DNA of 53,882 nt from Methanoregula sp. UBA471 (GTDB taxonomy: Archaea; Halobacteriota; Methanomicrobia; Methanomicrobiales; Methanospirillaceae), in NCBI GenBank assembly GCA_002495065.1, contig DADT01000028.1:41929-95810 (forward strand). Reading direction: 5' to 3'. The number at the start of each line of letters is the position of its first letter. Position 1 is the stretch's first letter. A program made the position numbers and the translations under genes. This document shows positions 35,690 to 45,337 of this stretch, in pieces. Below the pieces are notes generated by a model. The model was not told the origin of the DNA. It saw nothing but the letters and a program-made list of their open reading frames with translations, and searched no databases.

Positions 35690-37057
35690 ATGCACACAAC
35701 TAAATTCCAGAAACGTCTGTTTGGTACGAACGGAGTACGAGGAGTTGTCGGTAAAGACATGACACCGGACCTCGTATTGAAAATCGGTCAGGCCTTCGGT
35801 ACTATGCGAAAAGGCTGCATTGCCGTAGGAAGAGATACCCGGACATCAGGAGAAACCCTGGTAAAGGCTGTAAAATCAGGGCTGCTTTCGATGGGTTGCG
35901 ATGTTGTTGACTGTGGGATCCTCCCGACCCCTGCTCTCCAGTATCTTGTCAAAGATCAGTTCGACGGGGGTGCAATGATAACCGCCTCCCATAATCCCCC
36001 CGAATATAATGGTGTCAAAATCATCGAGGCTGATGGAACGGAAATGGGGGATGAAGAAACAATCAGACTGGAACATCTCGTATTTGACACATCCCCTTCA
36101 CCCCTGCCATGGGACCACGCAGGTCATGAAATCTTCGCTCCCCATCTTATCCGGAACTATATCGATGCAATTGTCCATCACTTCCCTGAGAATACCGGTT
36201 CGGGATTAACTGTCGTGGTCGATCCCGGGTCCGGCCCTTCATGCCTCACAACACCGCAGATCCTCATTGGCATGGGATGCCGGGTATTCACCGTCAATGG
36301 AATTATGGATGGAACATTTCCCAAAAGGTTGCCTGAACCCTCTCCTGATGGTCTCAGGACACTGGCTGATCTCGTCGTCAGCTGTGGAGCAGCATTCGGG
36401 GTCGCGCACGATGGTGACGCAGATCGTTCCGTATTTATAGATGAAAACGGGAGCTTTGTTGAAGAAAACCAGGAATTTGCACTTATTGCCCGGCATATCT
36501 GCCATCAGAAAAAAGGTGCACTGGTTACACCAGTAAGTACATCGCAGATGGTGGAGATGGTGGTGAAAAATGAGGGCTGCACCATTCACTATACTCCTGT
36601 CGGGAGCATCTACGTCGCCCGGACAATGCTGTCGCTCATCAACGAAGGAAAAAGGGTTGTTTTTGGTGGTGAAGGAAATGGCGGACTTATTTTTCCCGAC
36701 CACCAGTTCTGCAGGGACGGGGGTATGACGGCAGCGATGATGGTTTCTATCCTTTCTCAGGAAAAAAAGCAGCTCTCCGCATTGACTGGTACGCTGCCCC
36801 GGCGTATAATGATCAAGGATAAAATCAGTACATTACAAGGAGCAGAAGTGCTTGAAGAAATAAAAAACATTTATAAGAATGAAACACTTGACCTGACAGA
36901 TGGTGTTAAAATCTTCCGAAAAAATTCCTGGGCACTTGTCCGTACATCAGGTACAGAGCCAATTATGCGGATTATTATCGATGCAGAAAACGCCCGGTAT
37001 GGTCAGGATTTTCACCGTGAACTGATGGATCATATCTCTGCGGTCAGCAGGCAGTAA
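35690..37057 (+). CDS. glmM: phosphoglucosamine mutase / phosphomannomutase family
   Basis: A 455-residue alpha-D-phosphohexomutase. The catalytic Ser100 lies in TASHNPPEYNG; the Mg-binding loop is DGDADR, the sugar-binding loop GGEGNGG and the phosphate-binding loop RTSGTEP. The opening KRLFGTNGVRGVV resembles archaeal GlmM, which makes glucosamine-1-phosphate for UDP-GlcNAc; a phosphomannomutase role is the alternative. I start at ATG 35690, preceded by GGAG, not at the in-frame 35621, which would overlap mobB by 50 nt. Confidence 0.9.
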   Translation: MHTTKFQKRLFGTNGVRGVVGKDMTPDLVLKIGQAFGTMRKGCIAVGRDTRTSGETLVKAVKSGLLSMGCDVVDCGILPTPALQYLVKDQFDGGAMITASHNPPEYNGVKIIEADGTEMGDEETIRLEHLVFDTSPSPLPWDHAGHEIFAPHLIRNYIDAIVHHFPENTGSGLTVVVDPGSGPSCLTTPQILIGMGCRVFTVNGIMDGTFPKRLPEPSPDGLRTLADLVVSCGAAFGVAHDGDADRSVFIDENGSFVEENQEFALIARHICHQKKGALVTPVSTSQMVEMVVKNEGCTIHYTPVGSIYVARTMLSLINEGKRVVFGGEGNGGLIFPDHQFCRDGGMTAAMMVSILSQEKKQLSALTGTLPRRIMIKDKISTLQGAEVLEEIKNIYKNETLDLTDGVKIFRKNSWALVRTSGTEPIMRIIIDAENARYGQDFHRELMDHISAVSRQ

Positions 37058-37326
37058 ACGGGAAGAACCGGTTTCATCCTGTAGAATCTGACGAACCTGA
37101 CCGTAAATTTTTATTAGATTATTATTTTAACTCAATGAAAATTTAATAAATAATTGATAATTTCGCTCCGTATCAAAAATAACTTCATATTCTATGCCAT
37201 ATTTTAAAAAAAATCAATAATTTTGTTCTATTATGATAAAAAAAATTAAATTTGAGGTTAAACTGGATCACAAAATATAATAACTATTTGAGTTAAATTG
37301 AGTTTATCCCACATTGTGATACAAGA
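37058..37326. promoter_or_regulatory. AT-rich intergenic region before the giant helical protein
   Basis: Very AT-rich, with an inverted pair of TTTAACTCAA (about 37126) and TTGAGTTAAA (about 37289) about 165 bp apart. TATA-like AAAATATAATAA sits near 37271. It probably holds the promoter of the next gene. Confidence 0.4.
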
Positions 37327-40300
37327 ATGGCAAGTACTCATGAAATTGTCAGGAAAGTCCAGCGGGCTCTGTCTGCAGAAGACTGGAAAATCATCGAGAG
37401 TGGTCTGTCCAGGATTCTCCAGTTACAGGGAAGAAGGGCACAAAAAGTTCTCGTAACGGAAATTAACAACCTGATCACCGATACTGCATTAAAAAATAAT
37501 AAACCCGAGCTGTTATTTGCCCTGCCGGACCTGCCGGGCTTTGATATTGACGACCTTTTCTCCCGGATAGTCCAGCAGTTCATCACAACAAAGGATGAAA
37601 AATGGCTGAAATCGGTTTTTGCATTGTCTGATAAACTCGGTAAAAAAAGTTATCAGTCACGGATTTTTGCACTGATGGCACAAACCCTCATCGATGCCGG
37701 GGTTTCAGAGGGAAATGCAGGATTTATTGACACGGGTATGATCATGCTTGAACGGATCAGTTTCCGGAAGTACCGTTCCGATGTCATGATCGAAATCATC
37801 CCCCTCCTGATCAAATGGGCCATTGCATCAAAGGATGAAAAACTCCTCCGTCGTTCTCACCATATTACCGAAGAGATCAGCGATATTTCAAAACGAGCGG
37901 TTCTCCACGCAGAGCTTGCAAATGCAATGGCGACCATAGCCATCCTTGAAAAAAATCGCCAGCTGTTCCTGGAGAGTATCCGCGACGCTACGAAAATTCA
38001 CCAGAAGATCCGGAGACAGTCATGCATTTCATCCATTATTGAAAAAGGTGTAAAATCTGTATTCGGAAAAGAGATCCTGGATATTCCTCATTTCATCGGG
38101 AATTTCAATGACCTGCCAGAGGAGATGCGACTCGAGATAGTCAGTGCCCTTACAGAACAGGTGCTGGAAAGGGTTAAGGACAAACAGCAGATTATTACCA
38201 TTCTTCAGACTCTGTGCGAACGGATGCCTTTTGTCACGGGCACTCTTGTTATCGATCTCCTGAAGAAAGCAGAAATATCAGGGGATTTGTGGTACCTTTC
38301 CGCAGCAATCACCATCCACCGGATCTTCCTGGATACGGACGTATACCCGATCAGGGAACTGGTACGGGCAGGGGTTTCTGTTGCACGGCGTTCAAACAGT
38401 ATGCCCGTACTATCAGATCTTATTCCCATCATCGACAAGAACAGCGATCCGGTCTTCCTGTCACGCATATACCTCCAGTTTTCCCAGATTATGCTTTCTT
38501 CAGGGGATTTTACCTCAGCCCTCAATATATTCAGAAAAATAAGTAACGAGACGGAGACCCTGCCCCAGTACGCAGATAACCTCACAGATCTCCTTAAAAC
38601 TGCGGTATTAAAGGACAGCGTCCCCCTGGTCAAAGATATGGTCCTCAACCGCCTGAATCAGGATACCCTGCACCATTCACTTTCCAGGGCTGTTATCGAA
38701 CTGTGTACGGATAACCCGTTTGAGGATATCATATCCCATGCAGAATCCTTAAGCGGACTCATCCATTTATATCCACAGCAGAATACCCTGCTCCTGGAGA
38801 GTATTACTATTCTTGTTGACCGGGGATTTCTCACCTTGCACAACCCCAATGTTTTGATCAAAATGGCAGAATCCATTCAGGACCAGCCCCTCAGGGAGCG
38901 GGCAATCGCCTATATCGTTATCCAGATTGCAAAAATCGGGGTGCAGATCAAGAACCGTGATTATCTCCAGAGAGCCGTGGGTCTCACCTGCCAGATTGCG
39001 GGTCAGGAAACGCGTTCTGCAACACTCAGCAGTATTATCGATGAGGCATCTATTCTTGCCGCACGGCAGGGGGATCTCGACCTCCTTTTACGGATGAGAG
39101 TCTGGAGCAGCGAACTTCTTGAGGACAGCCTTGCGGCAAATGCAATGGCAAATATCATTGACGGGGTGATTCAGTACGCTGTCAGCAGACGATCACCCGC
39201 AGTGCTTGAAGAGGCTTTCAGGATAGCCCTTGACATCAGCGATCCTGTCTTGAAAACCCAGCAGTTTGAAAAGATTGCCGAGTGCTTTGTAAAAATCGGG
39301 TGTATTCTGTTAAATGAGCCGGAATCGCGGCCAGACGCCGAGGATTTCGCTGCAGAAATATACCCGTTCGAACGCAGTCTGTCAATAATAAAAGAGAATA
39401 TCAAAACACCATGGATATCGCTGAAGATTGCCGGGATGATTGATATCCTCATCTCGTATTCACGCGTCAGCGATAACCCGGATTATACTATCCCGCTGGC
39501 AATGTTCGCCGTGGAGATCGAAAATCCCTTCGAAAGAGATGCCATGATGTCCCGGATTATTTCGAACCTGCACGAGAACATCACGTATCCGGATTCGACT
39601 GATCCCTACGAAATTATGGCATATCTCCTCCAGAGAGACCGCCACTCTGCATCAAATCCGCTGATGATCAGCCTGATTTTCCGGCTCCTCCAGTTGATCA
39701 ATAATCCTTTTATCAGGCTTTCCGGGTTATGCAGCCTTGCGGAATCAGCCATCAAACTGTCCGAATTGGAACGTGCACGGACTATTCTGGATGATGTCTG
39801 CGGTGAACTCAAAAAAATTCCGGCAGAATACCAGAAAGTACTGATCCTTTCTAACCTCACTATCCTGTATTGCAGTATCGACCCGGACCGTGCAAAAAAA
39901 TGTCTCGACCGGGCGATTCAGCAGTCAGAATCCATTGAACCTGATGAAAATTCCAGTACCCGCAAAAGGGTGATTTCTGCCATCGTCAGAATGAACGAGG
40001 TCACACCAGATCCCGGACTGGTCAGTCGTTCACTACAGGTAGCATCGAACATCGCCGACCCTGTCGAATATATAGAATCGCTGAATGCGATATACAGCAT
40101 GATCAGGACTGACAGGGATCGAAGCAACAAAATCGTCAGCTGCATGTCCGAAGCGGTTGACAGGATCTCTTCACCGTATGAAAAGGCTTCAGCGCTCCTT
40201 GATATCATCCCCCTCGCAATGCAGAGCAGCGATGATAAAACCCCGGTAATTTTGCTGAAGAAAGCCGAATCATTAACCAGAAAGATAAACATTCCCCAGA

Positions 40301-40890
40301 TTGCCGATACCATCCGCGATAATATTGCCCGGATGTTCGTTGCACTGTATCATAAGCATGACAAGGCGATGTATCTCGAGTCTGCAGTTGAGGTCACCAA
40401 GGCAATTGATAATGTCGAGATACGGCATCGCCGCCTAATCCAGATGGGGTATAAGGATACCTCTGAAATACCCTCACACTATGAGAAAATCAGGGCCCTC
40501 TTTGAAAAAGTAATGGAAAATGGAGCTCATCCAAATCAGATCGCTTCGCTTGAAAAAATGGTCCGTTCGGTGTCGGATCGGGGAAAAGAGGCAATCATAT
40601 TCTGTGATCTTGCAGTACTTGCACGGAAGGCGGGTAAAGAAAAAGTAGCCAACCGGATGCTACAGAATGCCATAAAGGAGGCAGGGATAATCCGCCCGCT
40701 TTCCCACCGGGCTTTCGTAATGTGCGATATTGCCATGAAGACCCATAATTCCGGCAGTGAGAAGGCGTCCCAGGAGGTGCTTGATTGTGCAATTGACGCT
40801 GCAACGAACATCCGGCAATCGTCGCTTCGTGATGAGGTATTTGAGGAACTTGGACTTGCAATAAAACTTATGCAGGGGATGTACCGGTGA
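37327..40890 (+). CDS. giant all-helical repeat protein of unknown function
   Basis: A 1187-residue, soluble, almost entirely alpha-helical protein: no signal peptide, no membrane segment, few Cys. Helix pairs of about 35-45 residues recur with patterns such as LHAELANAMATIAI, LSSIIDEASILAARQGDL and IIFCDLAVLARKAGKEKVANRML. The C-terminal units resemble tetratricopeptide-like alpha solenoids; the rest diverge. It probably forms a long scaffold or interaction surface. Its TGA overlaps the GTG of acylphosphatase, so the two are translationally coupled. A stand-alone Cas1 gene faces them. I do not recognise a named family. Confidence 0.88.
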   Translation: MASTHEIVRKVQRALSAEDWKIIESGLSRILQLQGRRAQKVLVTEINNLITDTALKNNKPELLFALPDLPGFDIDDLFSRIVQQFITTKDEKWLKSVFALSDKLGKKSYQSRIFALMAQTLIDAGVSEGNAGFIDTGMIMLERISFRKYRSDVMIEIIPLLIKWAIASKDEKLLRRSHHITEEISDISKRAVLHAELANAMATIAILEKNRQLFLESIRDATKIHQKIRRQSCISSIIEKGVKSVFGKEILDIPHFIGNFNDLPEEMRLEIVSALTEQVLERVKDKQQIITILQTLCERMPFVTGTLVIDLLKKAEISGDLWYLSAAITIHRIFLDTDVYPIRELVRAGVSVARRSNSMPVLSDLIPIIDKNSDPVFLSRIYLQFSQIMLSSGDFTSALNIFRKISNETETLPQYADNLTDLLKTAVLKDSVPLVKDMVLNRLNQDTLHHSLSRAVIELCTDNPFEDIISHAESLSGLIHLYPQQNTLLLESITILVDRGFLTLHNPNVLIKMAESIQDQPLRERAIAYIVIQIAKIGVQIKNRDYLQRAVGLTCQIAGQETRSATLSSIIDEASILAARQGDLDLLLRMRVWSSELLEDSLAANAMANIIDGVIQYAVSRRSPAVLEEAFRIALDISDPVLKTQQFEKIAECFVKIGCILLNEPESRPDAEDFAAEIYPFERSLSIIKENIKTPWISLKIAGMIDILISYSRVSDNPDYTIPLAMFAVEIENPFERDAMMSRIISNLHENITYPDSTDPYEIMAYLLQRDRHSASNPLMISLIFRLLQLINNPFIRLSGLCSLAESAIKLSELERARTILDDVCGELKKIPAEYQKVLILSNLTILYCSIDPDRAKKCLDRAIQQSESIEPDENSSTRKRVISAIVRMNEVTPDPGLVSRSLQVASNIADPVEYIESLNAIYSMIRTDRDRSNKIVSCMSEAVDRISSPYEKASALLDIIPLAMQSSDDKTPVILLKKAESLTRKINIPQIADTIRDNIARMFVALYHKHDKAMYLESAVEVTKAIDNVEIRHRRLIQMGYKDTSEIPSHYEKIRALFEKVMENGAHPNQIASLEKMVRSVSDRGKEAIIFCDLAVLARKAGKEKVANRMLQNAIKEAGIIRPLSHRAFVMCDIAMKTHNSGSEKASQEVLDCAIDAATNIRQSSLRDEVFEELGLAIKLMQGMYR

Positions 40891-41180
40891 AGTCCATCGA
40901 GATCCTTATCAGCGGGAAGGTCCAGCGGGTTGGATACCGGGCATGTGTCCGGAGGATCGCAACGGATTTACACGTAACCGGCACGGTTGTAAATCTTCCC
41001 GATGGGAGAGTTCGTATACACGCATCAGCAGAACCCATGATTCTGGAAAAATTCGTTTCAATGATTTATAGCTGCCCCAGAGCAGTGATCCGGGATATAA
41101 AAACTTCAGAAATTCCCGGCATGCACTTTACTGACTTTTCAATCATCAAGGGAGAAAGTCGGCTTAGTACCGAATTATAA
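40887..41180 (+). CDS. acyP: acylphosphatase
   Basis: A 97-residue enzyme with the acylphosphatase fold signature: GKVQRVGYRACV, where the Arg binds phosphate, and GTVVNLPDGRV with the catalytic Asn. It hydrolyses carboxyl-phosphate bonds such as acetyl phosphate. Starts with GTG overlapping the end of the helical giant by 4 nt. Its last 17 nt overlap the 3' end of the convergent cas1 gene. The physiological substrate and the reason for the coupling are unclear. Confidence 0.93.
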   Translation: MKSIEILISGKVQRVGYRACVRRIATDLHVTGTVVNLPDGRVRIHASAEPMILEKFVSMIYSCPRAVIRDIKTSEIPGMHFTDFSIIKGESRLSTEL

Positions 41181-42093
41181 ATTCGCTGGTATTCATGATT
41201 GCATGATAGAGGGTATACACCAGCTCATCAATTTTCTTATTATCTATGGAAGAATGAAAATATCCGATCAACAGGTGTATGAGATCGTCAGAAAGCATGC
41301 ACCTTCCGGGAATTTGTTCAAAGTCAGAGTTGCTCAGGGATTCTCTGGCAACCTGGTATACCACCCGGTCAATCATATCCGCCTTTAGCGGTTCTATCAG
41401 ATCCTGCACGAGACTTCCTTTTCCCTCATACATCAGGCCGGAATCAGGATCAAGACGGGCTCCGATGAGAGAGACACAACAATTCCCGAACAACATCGCG
41501 TACCCGAAGGAGAGCATTGCATTGACGGGATCCGACTGGGGACGTGTTGTTCTCCTCCGGTACCCGAAATCCGGAGGGATGTTCCTTGACATGATTTCGT
41601 AATACATATCGGCTGTCAGGCGGTGCAACCGTCGTATTTCATCCAGTTTGATCAGGTACTGCAGTTCTTGTTCCGATGTATGAAGAAACTGTTGTTCGCC
41701 TTCATAAAACAAGGTGGAGTTCTGCATCTCCTGGACATGTTCAATGGCAAAGAGTCGGGATTTTATCGCTGCTTGGGCTATGGCAGTAGCATAGCGATGG
41801 TGGGGGACAGCCTCCTGGATCCTGTGGATCTCCGTATCACTCTTGTCGCCGAACGGGCGGATAATCCCGATTGGGGTACAGTCAGGTTCAAAAAATGAGA
41901 TATATGCACCTTTTTTTACCAGATTTGTTATGGTTGAAGAGCTGATAGTGTGCCCACCGATGACAAGCAGGTTTTTGATCAAATCAAGCGGATATTCTTC
42001 GACAGAATTTTTTTTCTGGATGATTAGTTTTGTCTGGGTGGATTTTATGTGAGTGCCAAAACCGCTTACCGATAACCAGGGATATTCCGTCAC
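41164..42093 (-). CDS. cas1: stand-alone Cas1-like protein with altered active site
   Basis: 309 residues with the Cas1 architecture: an N-terminal beta domain (about 1-85; LLVIGGHTISSSTITNL, AYISFFEPDCTPIG) and the helical catalytic domain, with DPVNAMLSFGYAMLF (188-202) and RLDPDSGLMY (213-222). By eye alignment to Archaeoglobus Cas1, the metal ligand Glu is His157 and the ligand His is Tyr222; only the Asp (Asp231) remains. No cas2, other cas gene or CRISPR array is in the window. GTG start. Cas1-solo groups are known in archaea (casposases are one), but here integrase activity is doubtful. Confidence 0.88.
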   Translation of the reverse strand: MTEYPWLSVSGFGTHIKSTQTKLIIQKKNSVEEYPLDLIKNLLVIGGHTISSSTITNLVKKGAYISFFEPDCTPIGIIRPFGDKSDTEIHRIQEAVPHHRYATAIAQAAIKSRLFAIEHVQEMQNSTLFYEGEQQFLHTSEQELQYLIKLDEIRRLHRLTADMYYEIMSRNIPPDFGYRRRTTRPQSDPVNAMLSFGYAMLFGNCCVSLIGARLDPDSGLMYEGKGSLVQDLIEPLKADMIDRVVYQVARESLSNSDFEQIPGRCMLSDDLIHLLIGYFHSSIDNKKIDELVYTLYHAIMNTSEFIIRY

Positions 42094-42304
42094 TCATCTG
42101 CTCCAAAAATAATTTTTCAACTGATCAGATTACTACACCATTTTCCCTGATTAATTCATCGTTTTTACGCTATCAGACAATTCCGGGTTAAATTCACCCC
42201 TTTTTTGTTGATTGTCGTCAACCTGTTCCTTTTATTTCGGTGAATTTAAACAGTAACAAACGCCATATATTGTCTGTCATGCAATAGCATAACAGGGGCA
42301 CGAC
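42094..42304. promoter_or_regulatory. divergent promoter region between cas1 and paaK
   Basis: AT-rich, 211 bp. A TATA-like CTTTTATTTC (about 42230-42239) suits the paaK operon; T-rich stretches near 42170-42210 may serve the other direction. No gene seen. Confidence 0.4.
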
Positions 42305-43594
42305 ATGTTCTGGGACAAGAAGGCAGAGACATTAAAACCGGACGAATTACGGGAACTCCAGCTGAAACGCCTGAAAAAAACACTGATGCAGGTACAAAAC
42401 GTTGATTTTTACCGGAAACTTCTCTCTGGTGCCGGAGTGAAAGCATCCTCGGTCAGAACACTGGATGATATCCAAAAAATCCCGTTCACCAAAAAACAGG
42501 ATCTCCGGAACGGATATCCATTTGGTTTTTTTGCAGTTCCCCTGAAAAAAATCGTTCGGATCCACACAACTTCAGGAACGACAGGGAAACCGACGGTCGT
42601 CGGCTATACACGGAAGGATCTCGATGCCTGGTCAGACCTCATTGCCAGAAATATGACCATGGTTGGTGTCGGTGAAAATGATGTCTTCCAGAACATGGTG
42701 AATTACGGCATGTTCACCGGAGGTCTGGGGTTTCATTACGGAGCAGAAAAAATCGGGATGACCGTAATCCCCAGCGCAACGGGAAATACAAAACGTCAGA
42801 TCGAGATGATTAAGGATTTTGGTGTGACGACAATCCATTGTACTCCCAGTTATGCTATGCACCTTTCGGAAATCGCAGAAGAGATGAATATGTCACTTGA
42901 GAGTCTCAGGACCGGCATATTTGGTGCGGAACCATGGTCGGAAAGTGTTCGGCGGACACTCGAAAAACGACTCGGTGTGACCGCATATGATTCCTACGGG
43001 TTAAGTGAACTTTTCGGTCCCGGTGTGGCATTCGAATGCCCTGAGCGTGACGGGCTCCATATCTGGCATGATTGTTTTTATGTTGAGATTATTGATCCGA
43101 AAACAGGAGAACGGGTCTCTGATGGGGAACGGGGTGAACTTGTCGTAACCCCGCTGGTCAAGGAGGCGATGCCGTTACTCAGGTACCGCACCGGGGATAT
43201 TACCTTCCTGATTGAGGATGGCTGCCTGTGCAGACGAGGGCAGAAAATCGCCAGGATTACCGGAAGGAGCGATGATATGCTGGTAATTCGCGGGATCAAT
43301 GTGTTCCCGTCGCAGATTGAACATGTGCTTCTTAAAATTCCCGAGGTTGGCAATCAGTTTATGGTATATATTGACAGAATTAATCATCTGGATGAGATGA
43401 CTGTCGAAGTTGAGATCAACCGGGAGTTTTTCAGCGGCGAACTTGCCGATCTTGCGAAACTCCAGAAAAAAGTGGTAAAAGAGCTCCATGATGCACTCGA
43501 ACTCAGGACGACAGTAAAACTCGTGGAACCTGGTTCTCTGCCCAGGTTCGAAGGAAAGGCAAAGAGAGTGATTGACAGGAGAGAGGCGGAATAA
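42305..43594 (+). CDS. paaK: phenylacetate-CoA ligase
   Basis: A 429-residue adenylate-forming enzyme with the ATP-binding motif SGTTGKPT (90-97), FGAEPWSESVR, YDSYGLSELFGPG and the C-terminal hinge/lid motifs RYRTGDIT and GRSDDMLVIRGINVFPSQIE. It activates phenylacetate or another arylacetate to the CoA thioester. In methanogens such ligases recycle aryl acids to aromatic amino acids together with indolepyruvate:ferredoxin oxidoreductase, which is not encoded nearby. It shares one nucleotide (TAATG) with the next, homologous gene. Confidence 0.93.
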   Translation: MFWDKKAETLKPDELRELQLKRLKKTLMQVQNVDFYRKLLSGAGVKASSVRTLDDIQKIPFTKKQDLRNGYPFGFFAVPLKKIVRIHTTSGTTGKPTVVGYTRKDLDAWSDLIARNMTMVGVGENDVFQNMVNYGMFTGGLGFHYGAEKIGMTVIPSATGNTKRQIEMIKDFGVTTIHCTPSYAMHLSEIAEEMNMSLESLRTGIFGAEPWSESVRRTLEKRLGVTAYDSYGLSELFGPGVAFECPERDGLHIWHDCFYVEIIDPKTGERVSDGERGELVVTPLVKEAMPLLRYRTGDITFLIEDGCLCRRGQKIARITGRSDDMLVIRGINVFPSQIEHVLLKIPEVGNQFMVYIDRINHLDEMTVEVEINREFFSGELADLAKLQKKVVKELHDALELRTTVKLVEPGSLPRFEGKAKRVIDRREAE

Positions 43595-44895
43595 TGAGAA
43601 GCTGGGACCCGAGAATCGAGGAGATGCCAAAAGAAGATCTCCGGAAAATGCAGTATAAACTGTTGAAAAGTCTTGTCTACAGGCTTTACAGTTTTTCTCC
43701 ATTTTACCATGAAAGGATGAAAGAACAGAATGTCCACCCTGATGATATCAGGGAACTTTCCGATGTGAACAAACTCCCGTTCATGTTCAAGCGTGACCTG
43801 AGGGACAATTATCCTGATAAGATTTTTACCTCAACCCAGGAGGAACTGGTCCGTTATCATGTGTCGTCCGGGACAACCGGGAAACCGACGGTCGTCGGGT
43901 ACACGCAGAATGACCTGGACTCCTGGACAACATCGCTTGCACGTGCCCTGACCTCCCTTGGGCTTGGCAGGGGGGATGTGATCCAGGTAAGTTACGGATA
44001 CGGTCTCTTTACCGGCGGACTTGGGTTGCATTACGGAGCGGAGCGGATTGGTGCTACAGTGCTCCCGACCAGCGTCGGCAATACCGAGCGCCAGATTGAA
44101 CTGATGCAGGATCTCGGCGCAACTGCTATTGCCTGCACGCCCTCGTACCTCCTCCATATCGGGGAGGTTGCGGAGAAAATGGGCGTTGATATCAGAAAAG
44201 ATACAAAACTGCGCACGGGTGTGCTGGGAGCTGAACCCTGGACGGACCGGATGCGTACCCGCATCGAAGACTGGCTGGGCATAAAAGCGTATGATATCTA
44301 CGGGACAAGTGAACTTTCCGGGCCGATGTTTACCGAATGCACTGAACAGAAAGGGTTTCACATCTGGTCAGACCTCGCACTCGTTGAAATTATTGACCCC
44401 GGCACCGGAGAATCTCTCGAATCCGGTGAAAAAGGTGAACTCACCATCACCATGCTCCAGAAGGAAGCCCTCCCGATGATCCGGTACCGGATTGGGGATA
44501 TCACCATAATGGATGATGAGGTCTGTGCCTGCGGCAGGACCCATCCGCGAATCCAGAGAATTCAGGGCAGGGTTGATGACATGCTGATTATCCGGGGTAT
44601 CAATGTATTTCCCTCGCAGGTCGAGTATGCCCTGATGGGTATTCCGGAGGTAGGCCAGCATTTCCAGATTGTGGTCGAACGGAAAGGAGCTCTCGATGAT
44701 ATGCTTGTCCGGGTCGAGTTGAGCAAGGGATCATTCAGTGATAAAATCACTGATATTATGAAGGTACGGCAGAAAGTTGAGCACCGGCTCAGGAATTCAC
44801 TGAACGTGAATGTCAATGTCGAACTCGTTGAGCCAGGCTCATTGCCGAGATTTGAAGGAAAAGCGAAAAGAGTTATCGACAAGAGGTCGTTGTAA
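43594..44895 (+). CDS. paaK: phenylacetate-CoA ligase (second copy)
   Basis: A 433-residue paralogue of the preceding enzyme with SSGTTGKPT, GAEPWTDRMRTR, YDIYGTSELSGP, RYRIGDIT and GRVDDMLIIRGINVFPSQVE all intact. Divergence from the first copy is substantial, so the two probably differ in substrate (for example phenylacetate versus indole- or hydroxyphenylacetate). It starts on the last base of the upstream stop and ends directly at the start of the ACT-domain gene. Confidence 0.93.
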   Translation: MRSWDPRIEEMPKEDLRKMQYKLLKSLVYRLYSFSPFYHERMKEQNVHPDDIRELSDVNKLPFMFKRDLRDNYPDKIFTSTQEELVRYHVSSGTTGKPTVVGYTQNDLDSWTTSLARALTSLGLGRGDVIQVSYGYGLFTGGLGLHYGAERIGATVLPTSVGNTERQIELMQDLGATAIACTPSYLLHIGEVAEKMGVDIRKDTKLRTGVLGAEPWTDRMRTRIEDWLGIKAYDIYGTSELSGPMFTECTEQKGFHIWSDLALVEIIDPGTGESLESGEKGELTITMLQKEALPMIRYRIGDITIMDDEVCACGRTHPRIQRIQGRVDDMLIIRGINVFPSQVEYALMGIPEVGQHFQIVVERKGALDDMLVRVELSKGSFSDKITDIMKVRQKVEHRLRNSLNVNVNVELVEPGSLPRFEGKAKRVIDKRSL

Positions 44896-45330
44896 ATGGA
44901 CACACAAAAATACGTAATCAGGCAGATTTCGATATTTTCTGAGAACCGCCCGGGAAGGCTTGCGGCAATTGCACATGCCCTGGGTGAAGAGAAGATCAAT
45001 ATTCTTGCCTTTAGTATTGCAGAAGCAAACGGATTTGGCGTGGTCAGGGCACTGGTGGACCACCCGGAAAAAGCGCACGATAAACTGCTGTCCCTTGGAT
45101 TCAATGTCGCTTTTACCGATGTGATTGCTGTAAAGATGAAAGACCAGCCGGGCGGTCTCTATGAAGTTGCAAAGATCCTGGGGGATGCAGGGGTCAATAT
45201 CGAATATTCCTATGCATACTCCGGAAAAGAAGGTGCAGTGCTCATTCTCCGTGTGGATATGGTTGAAGAGGCGATACAGAAGATCAAAACCTCAGGTGCA
45301 ACGCTTCTCGAACGCTCGGTATTCCACTAA
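44896..45330 (+). CDS. double ACT-domain protein
   Basis: A 144-residue protein made of two ACT domains (about 6-70, QISIFSENRPGRLAAIAHAL; about 75-144, IAVKMKDQPGGLYEVAKIL) and nothing else. ACT pairs bind amino acids and act allosterically. It is placed directly after two arylacetate-CoA ligases, and this family is often found beside PaaK. It probably senses an aromatic amino acid and adjusts ligase activity. That role is inference from context. Confidence 0.9.
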   Translation: MDTQKYVIRQISIFSENRPGRLAAIAHALGEEKINILAFSIAEANGFGVVRALVDHPEKAHDKLLSLGFNVAFTDVIAVKMKDQPGGLYEVAKILGDAGVNIEYSYAYSGKEGAVLILRVDMVEEAIQKIKTSGATLLERSVFH

Positions 45331-45337
45331 TCCTGAT

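Noticed and set aside
41164..42304. CRISPR array or other cas genes near cas1
   Set aside because: No regularly spaced direct repeats and no cas2/cas4-like frame were found around this gene or elsewhere in the window.
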